From Fodinibacter luteus (GTDB lineage Bacteria > Actinomycetota > Actinomycetes > Actinomycetales > Dermatophilaceae): a stretch of DNA of 64,000 bases. The first letter of the stretch is position 1. Each line of letters starts with the position of its first letter. Below are positions 16,999 through 26,100 of the stretch, in pieces. The stretch is taken from the NCBI RefSeq assembly GCF_039541575.1, contig NZ_BAABGM010000010.1:151819-215818 (forward strand), in the 5' to 3' direction. The notes under the pieces are model-generated. The model did no database searches. It saw nothing but the letters and a program-made list of their open reading frames with translations, and had not been told where the DNA came from. The position numbers were made by a program, and so were the translations under genes.

Positions 16999-17105
16999 CC
17001 GTTCGGTCAGTCCTCGCGCCGCGGGGCCGGTTCCCGGGGCGGCGGACGCGTCGCGACCCTAGCCTTGTCGTCGACCCCAGCCGCCGTCGCGAAACGAGGA
17101 GACCG

Positions 17106-17309
17106 TTGGCACACAACACCTCCGGCCTGCCGAAGCTCGACCTCGAGCCCTTCGACCCCTCGGCCCTGTACGCGGCCGCGCGTTCCCCCGAGCGCGAGAA
17201 GGACCTCGCCCGCCGGGGCCCGGACCGCCGCCGGCGGCTCGTCGGCATCGTCCTCGCCCTCGCCGTCGTCGCCGTCGCTGCCGGCGCTGGGGCGTGGGCC
17301 CTGATCTGA
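17106..17309 (+). CDS. Small single-span membrane protein, unknown function
   Basis: Not recognised as a named family. The 67-residue product has a hydrophilic, Pro/Arg-rich cytosolic N-terminus (~44 residues, ending RRGPDRRRRL) and one C-terminal membrane helix (VGIVLALAVVAVAAGAGAWAL). TTG 17106 is supported by GAGGAG eight bases upstream. It converges on miaB with only seven bases between stops. It could be a regulator or assembly factor at the membrane, but nothing in the sequence says which. Confidence 0.6.
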   Translation: MAHNTSGLPKLDLEPFDPSALYAAARSPEREKDLARRGPDRRRRLVGIVLALAVVAVAAGAGAWALI

Positions 17310-17316
17310 GGTCCGG

Positions 17317-18834
17317 TCAGGCGGAGCAGGCCGAGACGGTGACCGCCGGCCTCGGCGGCACCCCGACCGACGGCATCCCGAGGGAGACGGCCGGCTTGCC
17401 CGGGACCGCGGCGCCCTGCAGGGCCTCCCAGGCGTCACCCCCGGCGGTGCGGCGCACGGCATACGTCCCACCGTGCACGCCGCTGTCGGCGACGAGGTGG
17501 TGCGGCGCGCCGTAGGTGACGCCCACCGTGACGACGTCGCCCGGCCGCGGTCGCTCGGCCCCCGCGGGCACGGCGAAGTGCACGAGCCGGTTGTCGCGGG
17601 CCCGGCCCGACAGGCGCGCGGTCGCCCCGTCCTTGCGGCCCTCGCCCGGGGCGACGAGGACCTCGACCTCGCGGCCCTCGATGCCGCGGTTCTCGGCCCA
17701 CGAGACCCGCTCCTGGAGCTCGATGAGCCGCTCGAAGCGCTCCTGCACGACGGCCTTGGGCAACTGGTCGGGCATCGTCGCGGCAGGGGTGCCCGGGCGG
17801 ATCGAGTACTGGAAGGTGAAGGCGCTCGAGAAGCGGGCGGCCTCGACGACCCGCAGGGTCTCGGCGAAGTCCTGCTCCGTCTCACCGGGGAAGCCGACGA
17901 TGAGGTCGGTCGTGATCGCGGCGTCCGGGATGGCCGTGCGCACGGCGTCGAGGATGCCGAGGAACCGCGCGCTGCGGTACGACCGGCGCATCGCCCTGAG
18001 CACCCGGTCCGAGCCCGACTGCAGCGGCATGTGCAGGCTGGGCATGACGTTCGGGGTCTCGGCCATCGCGGCGATGACGTCGTCGGTGAACGCCGCCGGG
18101 TGGGGGCTCGTGAAGCGCACCCGCTCGAGTCCCTCGACCTCGCCGCAGGCCCGGAGCAGCTTGCCGAACGCGAGCCGGTCACCGAACTCGACGCCGTACG
18201 TGTTGACGTTCTGCCCGAGCAGGGTGACCTCGACGACGCCCTGGGCGACGAGCGCCTCGACCTCGGCGAGCACCTCGCCCGGGCGGCGGTCCTGCTCCCT
18301 GCCGCGCAGGCTCGGCACGATGCAGAACGTGCACGTGTTGTTGCAGCCCACGGAGATCGACACCCACCCGGCGAACGCCGAGTCGCGGCGGGTCGGCAGC
18401 GTCGACGGGAAGGTCTGGAGCGACTCGAGGATCTCGACCTCGGCCCGCTTGTTGTGCCGGGCGCGGTCGAGCAGGGCCGGGAGGCTGCCGATGTTGTGGG
18501 TGCCGAAGACGACGTCGACCCAGGGCGCGCGCGTCACGATGGTGTCGCGGTCCTTCTGCGCCATGCAGCCGCCGACGGCGATCTGCAGGTCGGGGTTGGC
18601 GGTCTTGGCCGGGCGCAGCTGGCCGAGGTTGCCGTAGAGCTTGTTGTCGGCGTTCTCGCGCACGGCGCACGTGTTGAAGACGACGACGTCGGCGACCTCG
18701 GGGCGGACGCCCTCGGGCACGCTCGCGAGGTCGACGTAGCCGGCGGTCTCGAGCAGCCCGGCGAGGCGCTCGGAGTCGTGGACGTTCATCTGGCACCCGT
18801 GGGTGCGCACGTCGTAGGTCTTCGGGGCAGTCAT
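17317..18834 (-). CDS. miaB: tRNA-2-methylthio-N6-dimethylallyladenosine synthase
   Basis: Radical-SAM methylthiotransferase of 505 residues that adds the methylthio group to the i6A37 made by MiaA. The N-terminal UPF0004 domain carries THGCQMN (Cys14) and further cysteines in FNTCAVRENAD and VGGCMAQ; the radical-SAM motif is CNNTCTFC; the C-terminal TRAM domain ends the protein. These features separate it from RimO, encoded at 44292. ATG 18834 gives MTAPKTYDVRTHGC. Confidence 0.96.
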   Translation of the reverse strand: MTAPKTYDVRTHGCQMNVHDSERLAGLLETAGYVDLASVPEGVRPEVADVVVFNTCAVRENADNKLYGNLGQLRPAKTANPDLQIAVGGCMAQKDRDTIVTRAPWVDVVFGTHNIGSLPALLDRARHNKRAEVEILESLQTFPSTLPTRRDSAFAGWVSISVGCNNTCTFCIVPSLRGREQDRRPGEVLAEVEALVAQGVVEVTLLGQNVNTYGVEFGDRLAFGKLLRACGEVEGLERVRFTSPHPAAFTDDVIAAMAETPNVMPSLHMPLQSGSDRVLRAMRRSYRSARFLGILDAVRTAIPDAAITTDLIVGFPGETEQDFAETLRVVEAARFSSAFTFQYSIRPGTPAATMPDQLPKAVVQERFERLIELQERVSWAENRGIEGREVEVLVAPGEGRKDGATARLSGRARDNRLVHFAVPAGAERPRPGDVVTVGVTYGAPHHLVADSGVHGGTYAVRRTAGGDAWEALQGAAVPGKPAVSLGMPSVGVPPRPAVTVSACSA

Positions 18835-18908
18835 GGCGGGTCAAGGGTAACGGCGGGCAGCCTCATCGCCGATCCCGTCGCATCTCGCTGTGCCCCTGGG
18901 GGGTCGTC

Positions 18909-19030
18909 CCAGGGCGTTCCGGCCGGCGGCGTCGACCGGGGCGGCACCGGGTGCCGGGCGAGCTAGTCACCAGGGCGTCCCGGCCGGCAGCGTCGACCGG
19001 GGCGGCACCGGGTGCCGGGCGGGCTAGTCG
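18909..19030. repeat. 61-bp degenerate tandem duplication
   Basis: Two copies of a 61-base unit (18909-18969 and 18970-19030) beginning ccagggcgt and ending near gctagtc differ at only a few bases. The second copy contains the stop codon of the small gene ending at 19024; the first copy is a non-coding echo beyond it. It fills most of the space between miaB and that gene. Confidence 0.85.
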
Positions 19031-19278
19031 ACCCGCTTCGTCGCGCACTTCTCGCACCACTGGACGTCGTTCTCGTCGGCGGTGGAGCTCGTGGCGGCGT
19101 CCCTCTCCCAGAGGGTCTGCACGATCTTCGGTGAGACGACCACCGGGTCGTCGAGACGGCAGCACTCCTTGTCGGCGTGCAGGAGCAGGTGCCCGTTGTC
19201 CCAGCGTGCCGAGTAGTGCTGCTCACCGGGAGCGCGTTGCATCCACGTCGCCCCGTCACGGGTGATGGTGTTCAACAT
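19024..19278 (-). CDS. Small Cys-containing protein, unknown function
   Basis: Not recognised. The 84-residue product begins MLNTITRDGATWMQRAPGE and carries two paired-cysteine sites, ECC and WCEKC, that could bind zinc or form disulfides. It has no signal peptide or membrane segment. ATG 19278 is the only reasonable start. Divergent from the arsR-SulP operon, separated by 162 bases. The stop lies inside a tandem duplication, so its 3' border has been copied once. Confidence 0.6.
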   Translation of the reverse strand: MLNTITRDGATWMQRAPGEQHYSARWDNGHLLLHADKECCRLDDPVVVSPKIVQTLWERDAATSSTADENDVQWCEKCATKRVD

Positions 19279-19406
19279 CGTCGTTGTCCTCTCGTCGTGC
19301 CCGTGTCCACGGTATGGGCGATCCGCTTCCGCCGAAACCGCCGCGGACGGGTGAATCCGGACCTGCGGTCGTCAGCGGCCCGAGGGTGCCGCCTCGTGGT
19401 GCATAC

Positions 19407-19430
19407 TTGTAGAGTTCTGCAACTCTGCAA
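19407..19430 (+). promoter_or_regulatory. Operator/promoter of the arsR-SulP operon
   Basis: A 10-bp inverted repeat, TTGTAGAGTT-CTGC-AACTCTGCAA, matches at nine of ten arm positions. It overlaps a -10-like CATACT (19402-19407) and ends 10 bases before the arsR GTG. ArsR-family repressors normally bind such imperfect palindromes across their own promoter, so this is the likely autoregulatory operator. Confidence 0.75.
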
Positions 19431-19440
19431 GGAGCCACCC

Positions 19441-19776
19441 GTGCCCGTCCCCCTCTACCAGGCCAAGGCCCAGTTCTTCCGCACCCTCGGGCACCCGGCA
19501 CGCATCCGGGTGCTCGAGCTGCTCGCCGAGCGCGACCGCGCCGTGCACGAGCTGCGATCGGCCATCGACGTCGAGGCGCCCGCCCTCTCGCACCAGCTCG
19601 CAGTCCTGCGGCTCGCCGGCCTCGTCACCCAGCGCCGCGAGGGTGGGCAGGTCGTCTACTCGCTCGCGCTGCCCGCGGTGCGTGACCTGCTCGCGAGCGC
19701 CCGGGCCATCCTCGAGACCAAGGCGGCCGACCAGGGCGGCTTCGTCGACGACATCACGCCGTCGGCGCGGGCATGA
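19441..19776 (+). CDS. ArsR-family transcriptional regulator
   Basis: Winged-helix repressor of 111 residues. The recognition helix region is EAPALSHQLAVLRLAGLVTQRREGGQVVYSLA, the usual ArsR pattern with ALSHQL in place of TVSHHL. There is not a single cysteine, so the classic thiol metal site is absent and the signal is unlikely to be arsenite or a similar thiophilic metal. GTG 19441 follows AAGGAG and a clear palindromic operator. Its stop overlaps the SulP start by four bases, so it almost certainly controls that transporter. Confidence 0.92.
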   Translation: MPVPLYQAKAQFFRTLGHPARIRVLELLAERDRAVHELRSAIDVEAPALSHQLAVLRLAGLVTQRREGGQVVYSLALPAVRDLLASARAILETKAADQGGFVDDITPSARA

Positions 19777-21533
19777 GCACGGCGGCCCCGGGCCCCGCCG
19801 GCCGGCCCACCGCGGGGCCGGTCCGGGACGCCCTGACCCACCTGCACACCCGGTTCGACGCGGTGCGCCCCCGCAGCCGCGACCTGCGGGCGATGGCGCG
19901 CACCCCGCGCCACGACCTGCTCGCGGGGGTCACCGTCGGGGTCGTCGCCCTGCCCCTCGCCCTCGCCTTCGGCATCGCCTCCGGACTGGGTGCGACCGCC
20001 GGGCTCGTGACGGCGGTCGTCGCCGGGATCGTCGCGGCGCTCTTCGGCGGCAGCCACGTGCAGGTGTCCGGCCCCACCGGGGCGATGACCGTCGTCCTCG
20101 TGCCGATCGTGGCCGCCCACGGCCCCGAGGGGGTGCTCGTCGTGTCGCTCATGGCCGGTGTCCTCCTCGTCGCCATGGGCCTCGCCGGCGCCGGCCGCTA
20201 CGTGCGCTTCATCCCCCTCCCGGTCATCGAGGGCTTCACCCTCGGCATCGCCGCCCTCATCGCCCTCCAGCAGGTTCCCGCCGCGCTCGGCACTGAGGCG
20301 CGGTACGAGCACGTCGTCGCGTCCGCGGTCGCCGCCGTGGGCGACTGGCTCGCCAGCCCCCAGCCCGCTGCGCTCGCCGTGAGCGCCGGGGTCGCCGCCG
20401 CGATCCTCCTCCTGGCCCGGGTGCGCCCCGCGGTGCCGGTCGCCCTGCTCGCCGTCGTCGCCGCGACGGTGGCCGTGCGGCTGACCGACACCGGCGTGGA
20501 CACCATCGGCGCCCTGCCCGACCGGCTCTTCACCCCGACCGTCCCGTCGGTGTCGTGGACCGAGCTGCGGGTGCTCGTCGCGCCGGCGGTGGCCGTCGCC
20601 GCCCTCGCCGCCCTCGAGAGCCTGCTCTCGGCGACCGTCGCCGACGCGATGAGCGTGTCGTCGCGCCACGACCCCGACCGCGAGCTCGTCGGGCAGGGTC
20701 TGGCCAACCTCGCCTCTCCCCTGCTCGGCGGCATCCCGGCCACCGCGGCGATCGCCCGGACCGCCGTCAACGTCCGCTCGGGCGCCCGCTCGCGGCTCGC
20801 GGCGGTGACCCACTCCCTCGTCCTGCTCGTCGTCGTGCTCGCCCTCGCCGACGTCGTCGCGTGGATCCCCCTCGCCGCCCTCGCCGGGGTGCTCATCGCG
20901 ACCGCGGTGCGGATGGTCGAGGTGTCGAGCCTGCGCGCGCTGGCCCGCGCGTCACGCAGCGACGCGTTCGTGCTCGCCCTCACCTTCCTGGCCACGGTCG
21001 TGCTCGACCTGGCCACCGCCGTCGTGCTCGGCATCATCACGGCCGGCGGGCTCGCGCTGCGCCAGCTCGCCCGCACGACCGCCCTGCGCACCGAGGACCT
21101 GCGCGGCCACGGTGAGGGTGACGCCGACGACCACCACGGCGCCGAGCAGGCGGCCCTGCTCCACGAGCGGGTCGTCGCCTACCGGCTCGAGGGGCCGCTG
21201 TTCTTCGGCGGGGCCCATTCCGCGCTGCTCGAGCTCACCGAGGTCAGTGACGTGCGCGTCGTCATCCTGCGGATGTCGCACGTCACGACGCTCGACGCCA
21301 CCGGAGCGGCGGTGCTGGCCGACACGATCCGCTCCCTCGAGGCACGCGGCGTCACCGTGCTCCTCTCGGGGATGCCGGGACGGTTCGTCGCGCGGTTGGC
21401 GGCGACCGGCATCCACCAGCACCTCACCGACCTCCACCACGTCTTCGAGCACACCCCGGCCGCGATCGCGCACGCGCGGCGGCACGTGGCCCGCGACGAG
21501 CACCACGCGCAGGCCCTCAGCCCGGGCGGGTGA
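19773..21533 (+). CDS. SulP-family inorganic anion transporter with STAS domain
   Basis: Anion transporter of 586 residues (sulfate, bicarbonate or similar). Starts with RHDLLAGVTVGVVALPLALAF and FGGSHVQVSGPTGAMTVVLV, the SulP signatures, has about ten hydrophobic segments, and ends with a STAS domain (VVILRMSHVTTLDATGAAVL, about residues 480-560). ATGA overlap with arsR makes a two-gene operon. The substrate cannot be read from sequence. A second, divergent SulP gene lies at 26862-28670. Confidence 0.9.
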   Translation: MSTAAPGPAGRPTAGPVRDALTHLHTRFDAVRPRSRDLRAMARTPRHDLLAGVTVGVVALPLALAFGIASGLGATAGLVTAVVAGIVAALFGGSHVQVSGPTGAMTVVLVPIVAAHGPEGVLVVSLMAGVLLVAMGLAGAGRYVRFIPLPVIEGFTLGIAALIALQQVPAALGTEARYEHVVASAVAAVGDWLASPQPAALAVSAGVAAAILLLARVRPAVPVALLAVVAATVAVRLTDTGVDTIGALPDRLFTPTVPSVSWTELRVLVAPAVAVAALAALESLLSATVADAMSVSSRHDPDRELVGQGLANLASPLLGGIPATAAIARTAVNVRSGARSRLAAVTHSLVLLVVVLALADVVAWIPLAALAGVLIATAVRMVEVSSLRALARASRSDAFVLALTFLATVVLDLATAVVLGIITAGGLALRQLARTTALRTEDLRGHGEGDADDHHGAEQAALLHERVVAYRLEGPLFFGGAHSALLELTEVSDVRVVILRMSHVTTLDATGAAVLADTIRSLEARGVTVLLSGMPGRFVARLAATGIHQHLTDLHHVFEHTPAAIAHARRHVARDEHHAQALSPGG

Positions 21534-21560
21534 GCGCCCCCGGAGCCGTACGCTGACCGG

Positions 21561-22046
21561 GTGGATGGTGGCTCGCCGGTGGTGACGCTGCGCCCCGTGG
21601 ATGCCGGCAGCTGGCGGGACGTCGCGCGCCTCACCGTCGCGGCGGGCCAGGAGCGGTTCGTCGCCGCCCCCACCTACTACCTCACGATGTGCGCCTACGA
21701 CGACGTGTGGCACCCGATGTCCGTCCACGACGCGGACGGCTCGGTCGTCGGGTTCCTCATGTGGGGCATCGACGAGGCGGACGGCAGCTGCTGGTTGGGC
21801 GGGGTGCTCGTCGACGCCCGGCACCAGGGGCGCGGCGTGGGGCGCGCCGCGGTGCTCGAGGCGCTCAGGATGCTCCGGGAGCATCGAGGGGCGAGCGAGT
21901 TCGCCCTGTCGTACGACCCGGACAACTCCGTCGCGAAGGGGCTGTACGCGAGCCTCGGGTTCGCCGAGACCGGCGAGGTGGACGAGGGCGAGGTCGTGGC
22001 GCGGCTCTCGACCGGACCTGACGCAGGGCGGCCCGGCACGGCCTGA
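21561..22046 (+). CDS. GNAT-family N-acetyltransferase
   Basis: Single-domain GNAT of 161 residues. The acetyl-CoA loop is LVDARHQGRGVGRAAVLEAL (about residues 83-102) and the C-terminal VAKGLYASLGFAETGEV is typical; it resembles SpeG/diamine-type GNATs only loosely. GTG 21561 is the first start after the SulP stop 27 bases upstream. The substrate is unknown. Confidence 0.82.
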   Translation: MDGGSPVVTLRPVDAGSWRDVARLTVAAGQERFVAAPTYYLTMCAYDDVWHPMSVHDADGSVVGFLMWGIDEADGSCWLGGVLVDARHQGRGVGRAAVLEALRMLREHRGASEFALSYDPDNSVAKGLYASLGFAETGEVDEGEVVARLSTGPDAGRPGTA

Positions 22047-22089
22047 CAGGCTGGTGCCACGGCATCCGCCCCGTGAGAGGAACCTCGAC

Positions 22090-22500
22090 GTGCGCACGCT
22101 GCTCAACCTCATCTGGTTCGTCTTCGGCGGGTTCTGGCTGGCCCTCGGCTACGCCGCCGCGGGGGTGCTGCTGTGTCTGCTCATCCTCACCATCCCGCTC
22201 GGGGTCGCGGCGTTCCGGATGGCGCGCTACGCGCTGTGGCCGTTCGGTCGGGCGGTCGTGCCCCAGCCGGATGCCGGTGCCGGCTCGGTCGTGCTCAACG
22301 TCGTGTGGATCCTGCTCGCCGGCTGGTGGCTCGCGCTCGGGCACGTCGTGACGGCGGTCGCCCAGGCCATCACCATCATCGGCATCCCGCTCGCGATCGC
22401 GAACCTCAAGATGATCCCGATCTCGCTGTTTCCGTACGGCAAGCGGATCGTGCCGGCGGACTCGCTGGCCCCCGGCGACCGGCCACTGCACTCGATCTGA
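22090..22500 (+). CDS. YccF-domain inner membrane protein
   Basis: Membrane protein of 136 residues with two copies of the YccF repeat: LLNLIWFVFGGFWLALGY and VLNVVWILLAGWWLALGH, each followed by an aliphatic segment. Four membrane helices are expected. GTG 22090 follows a GAGAGGAA ribosome binding site. The function of the family is not established. Confidence 0.85.
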   Translation: MRTLLNLIWFVFGGFWLALGYAAAGVLLCLLILTIPLGVAAFRMARYALWPFGRAVVPQPDAGAGSVVLNVVWILLAGWWLALGHVVTAVAQAITIIGIPLAIANLKMIPISLFPYGKRIVPADSLAPGDRPLHSI

Positions 22501-22508
22501 CCGGGTCG

Positions 22509-23129
22509 TCAGTCGCGCTGGTGCTCGGGGGCCTCGCGGACCGCCTCGCGCACGACGCGCATCGCGACCTCCGAGCCGTAGCCCTTGCGGGCGAGCATGC
22601 CGGCGAGCCGGCGGGTCTGCACGACGGGGTCCAGCCCGGACATCGATCGCATCCTCCGGGCGACGAGCGCCCGGGCGCGTTCCTCCTCGTCGTGCGGGTC
22701 GACACCTTCGAGGGCGGCCTGCGCCGTGTCGTCGTCGACGCCCTTGCGGCGCAGCTCGTGGGCGAGGGCCCGGCGGGCGAGCCCACGCCCCGCCTGCTGC
22801 GAGCGCACGAGCATCCCGGCGTACGCGACGTCGTCGACGAGCCCGACCTCCTCCATCCGGTCGAGCACGGCCGCGGCGACGTCGTCAGGGCAGTTCCGCC
22901 GCCGCAGTGCCTGCTCGAGCTGGGCCCGGCTGCGCGGGGCGTTCGTCAGCTGCCGCAGGACGATCTGGCGGGCCCAGTCGTGCGGGTCGGGCTCGGCGCC
23001 CCGGGTGCGCGGGTCACCCTCCGGGTCCGGCGGCAGGGGCGCCGCCGGGGCCCCTGCCGCCGACGGGGCGACCGCCGACGGCCCTGCCGCCCAGGCGGGC
23101 GGCGGGGTCGTCGAGTCGGCGAACGGCAT
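22509..23129 (-). CDS. recX: RecA regulatory protein RecX
   Basis: Regulator that binds RecA filaments and usually limits their growth; 206 residues. After a ~50-residue Ala/Pro linker come the three-helix repeats: QIVLRQLTNAPRSRAQLEQAL, VDDVAYAGMLVRSQQAGRGLARRALAHELRRKGV and the C-terminal RRLAGMLARKGYGSEVAMRVV. It follows recA by 18 bases and is probably co-transcribed, as is usual. How RecX acts before RecA splicing is an open point. Confidence 0.93.
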   Translation of the reverse strand: MPFADSTTPPPAWAAGPSAVAPSAAGAPAAPLPPDPEGDPRTRGAEPDPHDWARQIVLRQLTNAPRSRAQLEQALRRRNCPDDVAAAVLDRMEEVGLVDDVAYAGMLVRSQQAGRGLARRALAHELRRKGVDDDTAQAALEGVDPHDEEERARALVARRMRSMSGLDPVVQTRRLAGMLARKGYGSEVAMRVVREAVREAPEHQRD

Positions 23130-23147
23130 CCGAGATCGCGGACGGGG

Positions 23148-26100
23148 TCAGAAGTCGACCGGGACGTCGGGGGTCGCGGGCGCGTCGACCCGCGGGCCGA
23201 CCCCGAGCTTCTCCTTGATCTTCTTCTCGAGCTCGTCAGCGAGGTCGGGGTTGTCCTTGAGGAAGGTCCGGGCGTTCTCCTTGCCCTGACCGAGCTGGTC
23301 GCCGTCGTAGGTGTACCAGGCACCGGCCTTGCGCACGAAGCCCTGCTCGACACCCATGTCGATGAGGCCCCCTTCGCGGGAGATGCCCTGACCGTAGAGG
23401 ATGTCGAACTCGGCCTGCTTGAACGGCGGGGAGACCTTGTTCTTGACGACCTTGCACCGGGTGCGGTTGCCGACGGCGTCGGTGCCGTCCTTGAGGGTCT
23501 CGATGCGCCGGACGTCGAGGCGGACCGATGCGTAGAACTTCAACGCCTTGCCACCGGTCGTGGTCTCCGGGCTGTTGTGCACCATGACGCCGTCGACGAA
23601 GTAGTTGTGGGTGCCCTCGACCTCGATGTCGAAGCGGTGCATCGAGCGCGTCTGTGGCTTGACGTGCACGTCGAGCACGCGGGCCGGCACGACGACCGCA
23701 CGCGGTTCGACGAACTGCGGCTCGACGGCGAAGCGACCACGTAGGGCCGGGAGCAGCTTGTACTCCATCGACGGGTGGATGAAGGGCGCCACGACCTCCT
23801 GGAAGCGGCGCGTGCCCGCCGTGGTCATGGTGAGCACCGCCTTGGCCGCGGCACCGGAACTCCGGACCCGGCAGTCGACCCCGTAGGTGTCGCGCAGGTG
23901 GTCGGCGAGTCGCTCGCGAGACCCCTCGCTCATCGCCTCGACGCAGACCTGGATCCGACCGCTGCCACCCGTCGTGCGCTTCTGGAGCCCCTTGGAGCGA
24001 ACCGCGAACGACCCGTCGTCCATGTACCAGACCGCGAGCGCCAAGGGGGTGAGGGCCTTGAGGTACTCGGCGGAGAGGTGCTTGCGCCCGTCGCCCCAGT
24101 AGACGACCTCTCGAAGCTCCCCGAGCTCGGGCAGGGGGGTGAGGTCGACGTGGACCGCGCCGTTGGGACGCACCGTGCGGCTCTGCCCGATGTTGCCGAG
24201 GAGACCCGCCTTCCAGTCGAGGTACTCGACCTGCTTCGCTCCGTGCCCCATCCGGAAACGCACCCCGTGGCGACCGCGCCGGTTCGGCGCGAGGTGACCG
24301 TCACCCATGAGTCCGCCGAGGACGACCTGCCACTGCTGCTCTGACAGTCGAGCCGTCTCACCGACCATGACGCGGTCGCCGGCGATGATCTCGCCGGCCT
24401 CGCGCCACCCTCCCGGGGTGCGGACGAGGTGGTTCTCGGTCGCAGCGAACTGCGACCGACCGTTACCGCCTGACTTCTCGACCGTGAACTGGAGGAACCG
24501 ATCTGTCGGCCCGTTGTCGAACCAGTTCGTCACCCGCCGGGCGACGACCTCGTTGGTCTCGGGGTCATAGGTCCGTACCTCGACCGGGAGCTGCTGGTTG
24601 ACGATCTTGCCGATCTTCTCGGTGCTCCCGTCGGCCAGGACGACCCGGGTGCCGTACGAGAAGCACCCAAACATCACACCGATCTTCTCGCGGAGCTGGT
24701 TGATGAAGATCGCCGTCGTGCCGGTCGTGTTGAGGGCGCCGGTGATCTTGCGCAGCGCCTGCGACATGAGCCGGGCCTGGAGGCCGACGTGGCTGTCGCC
24801 CATCTCGCCCTCGATCTCCGCGCGGGGCACGAGGGCCGCGACCGAGTCGATGACGATGATGTCGAGGGCACCGGAGCGGATGAGCATGTCGGCGATCTCG
24901 AGCGCCTGCTCCCCGGTGTCGGGCTGGGAGACGAGGAGCGCGTCGGTGTCGACACCGAGGGCCTTCGCGTACTCGGGGTCGAGCGCGTGCTCGGCGTCGA
25001 TGAAGGCCGCGATGCCACCGGCCTTCTGGGCGTTGGCCACCGCGTGCAGGGCCACCGTGGTGTTGTGCGAGAGCACACCGTTGGCCACGAAGCTGTGCGT
25101 CTCGGGAACCATCAGGTCGAACGTCGGCTGCAGGCCCCCATCCTCGACGGCGACGACCTCTTCGTAGGTGTACCGGGAAGTCGCCAGGTCCCGGAGCATG
25201 CCGACGAGGTGCTGTGCACCGGGAGGCAGGAGCCCGGCACGCCGCTCGGCCCAGTCGACGATGCGACGGAGCCGCTCTCGTGAGCACGACAACGCCATGT
25301 CCGTGCGGAACATGTCACCGGCGATGCGGTCGAACTCCCGGTCTCCGCCGATGGAGTCGCGCAGGTCGCGGATGAGGTTCGCAGCGAAGGGCACGTTCTC
25401 GACCTGCGGCTCCCGGGGAGACCGGCGGAACACCTTCTCCACCTGGCTCGCCCGACGCGCGCTCCGGAAGCCGACGGTCTCCAGGAATCGATGGGCGACC
25501 GACGGGTTGATGATGACGCTGTAGTAGTCGCGTCCGTAGACCTTGTTGAACGAGGTCTGCATCGTTGCCGGGACGCCCAGACCGTACAGCAGGAGCTGCA
25601 CCTGCTCGGCGAGCACTCGCGACGCCGTCCCCAGGCCGATGGTCGAGGAGGTGTCGATCCACCCGTCGCCCTCGAACAGTGCCGACAGGAAGGCGGACTG
25701 CGCCTTGGCACCCGCGGTCCGGATCGCGTGCGGAACCGACTTCTCCGGCGCGTTGACGAAGGCCAGGCCGTACTCCTCGTCCAGCCGACGACGAAGTGCC
25801 GTGTCGTGGACGACGTGCTCCTGACCGTTGTGGTTCTTGACCGTCTCGCCGAACAGCGAGCTCGCCAACGCCGTCCACTCCGCAGCCACCTGCGGGTCCC
25901 AGTTCGTGAACCGCACGGCGTGCTTGTTGGCCTCCCCGAGCGTGCCCTCGGCGACGAGGTATCCGAGGAAGACCGCCTCGTCCTCGCTGATCCCGTCGCC
26001 GCAGGCGGCCTCGGCGGCGCCGAACAGGGCGGAGACGAGGACGTCACCCGTGGCAATGCGACCGGCCTGTCGCCACACGATGTGTCCACGTTCGTTGAGC

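Noticed and set aside
24663..25064. Inteins misread as a RecA frameshift or gene fusion
   Set aside because: Frame is continuous, both insertions begin with Cys and end His-Asn, and removing them restores a normal RecA.
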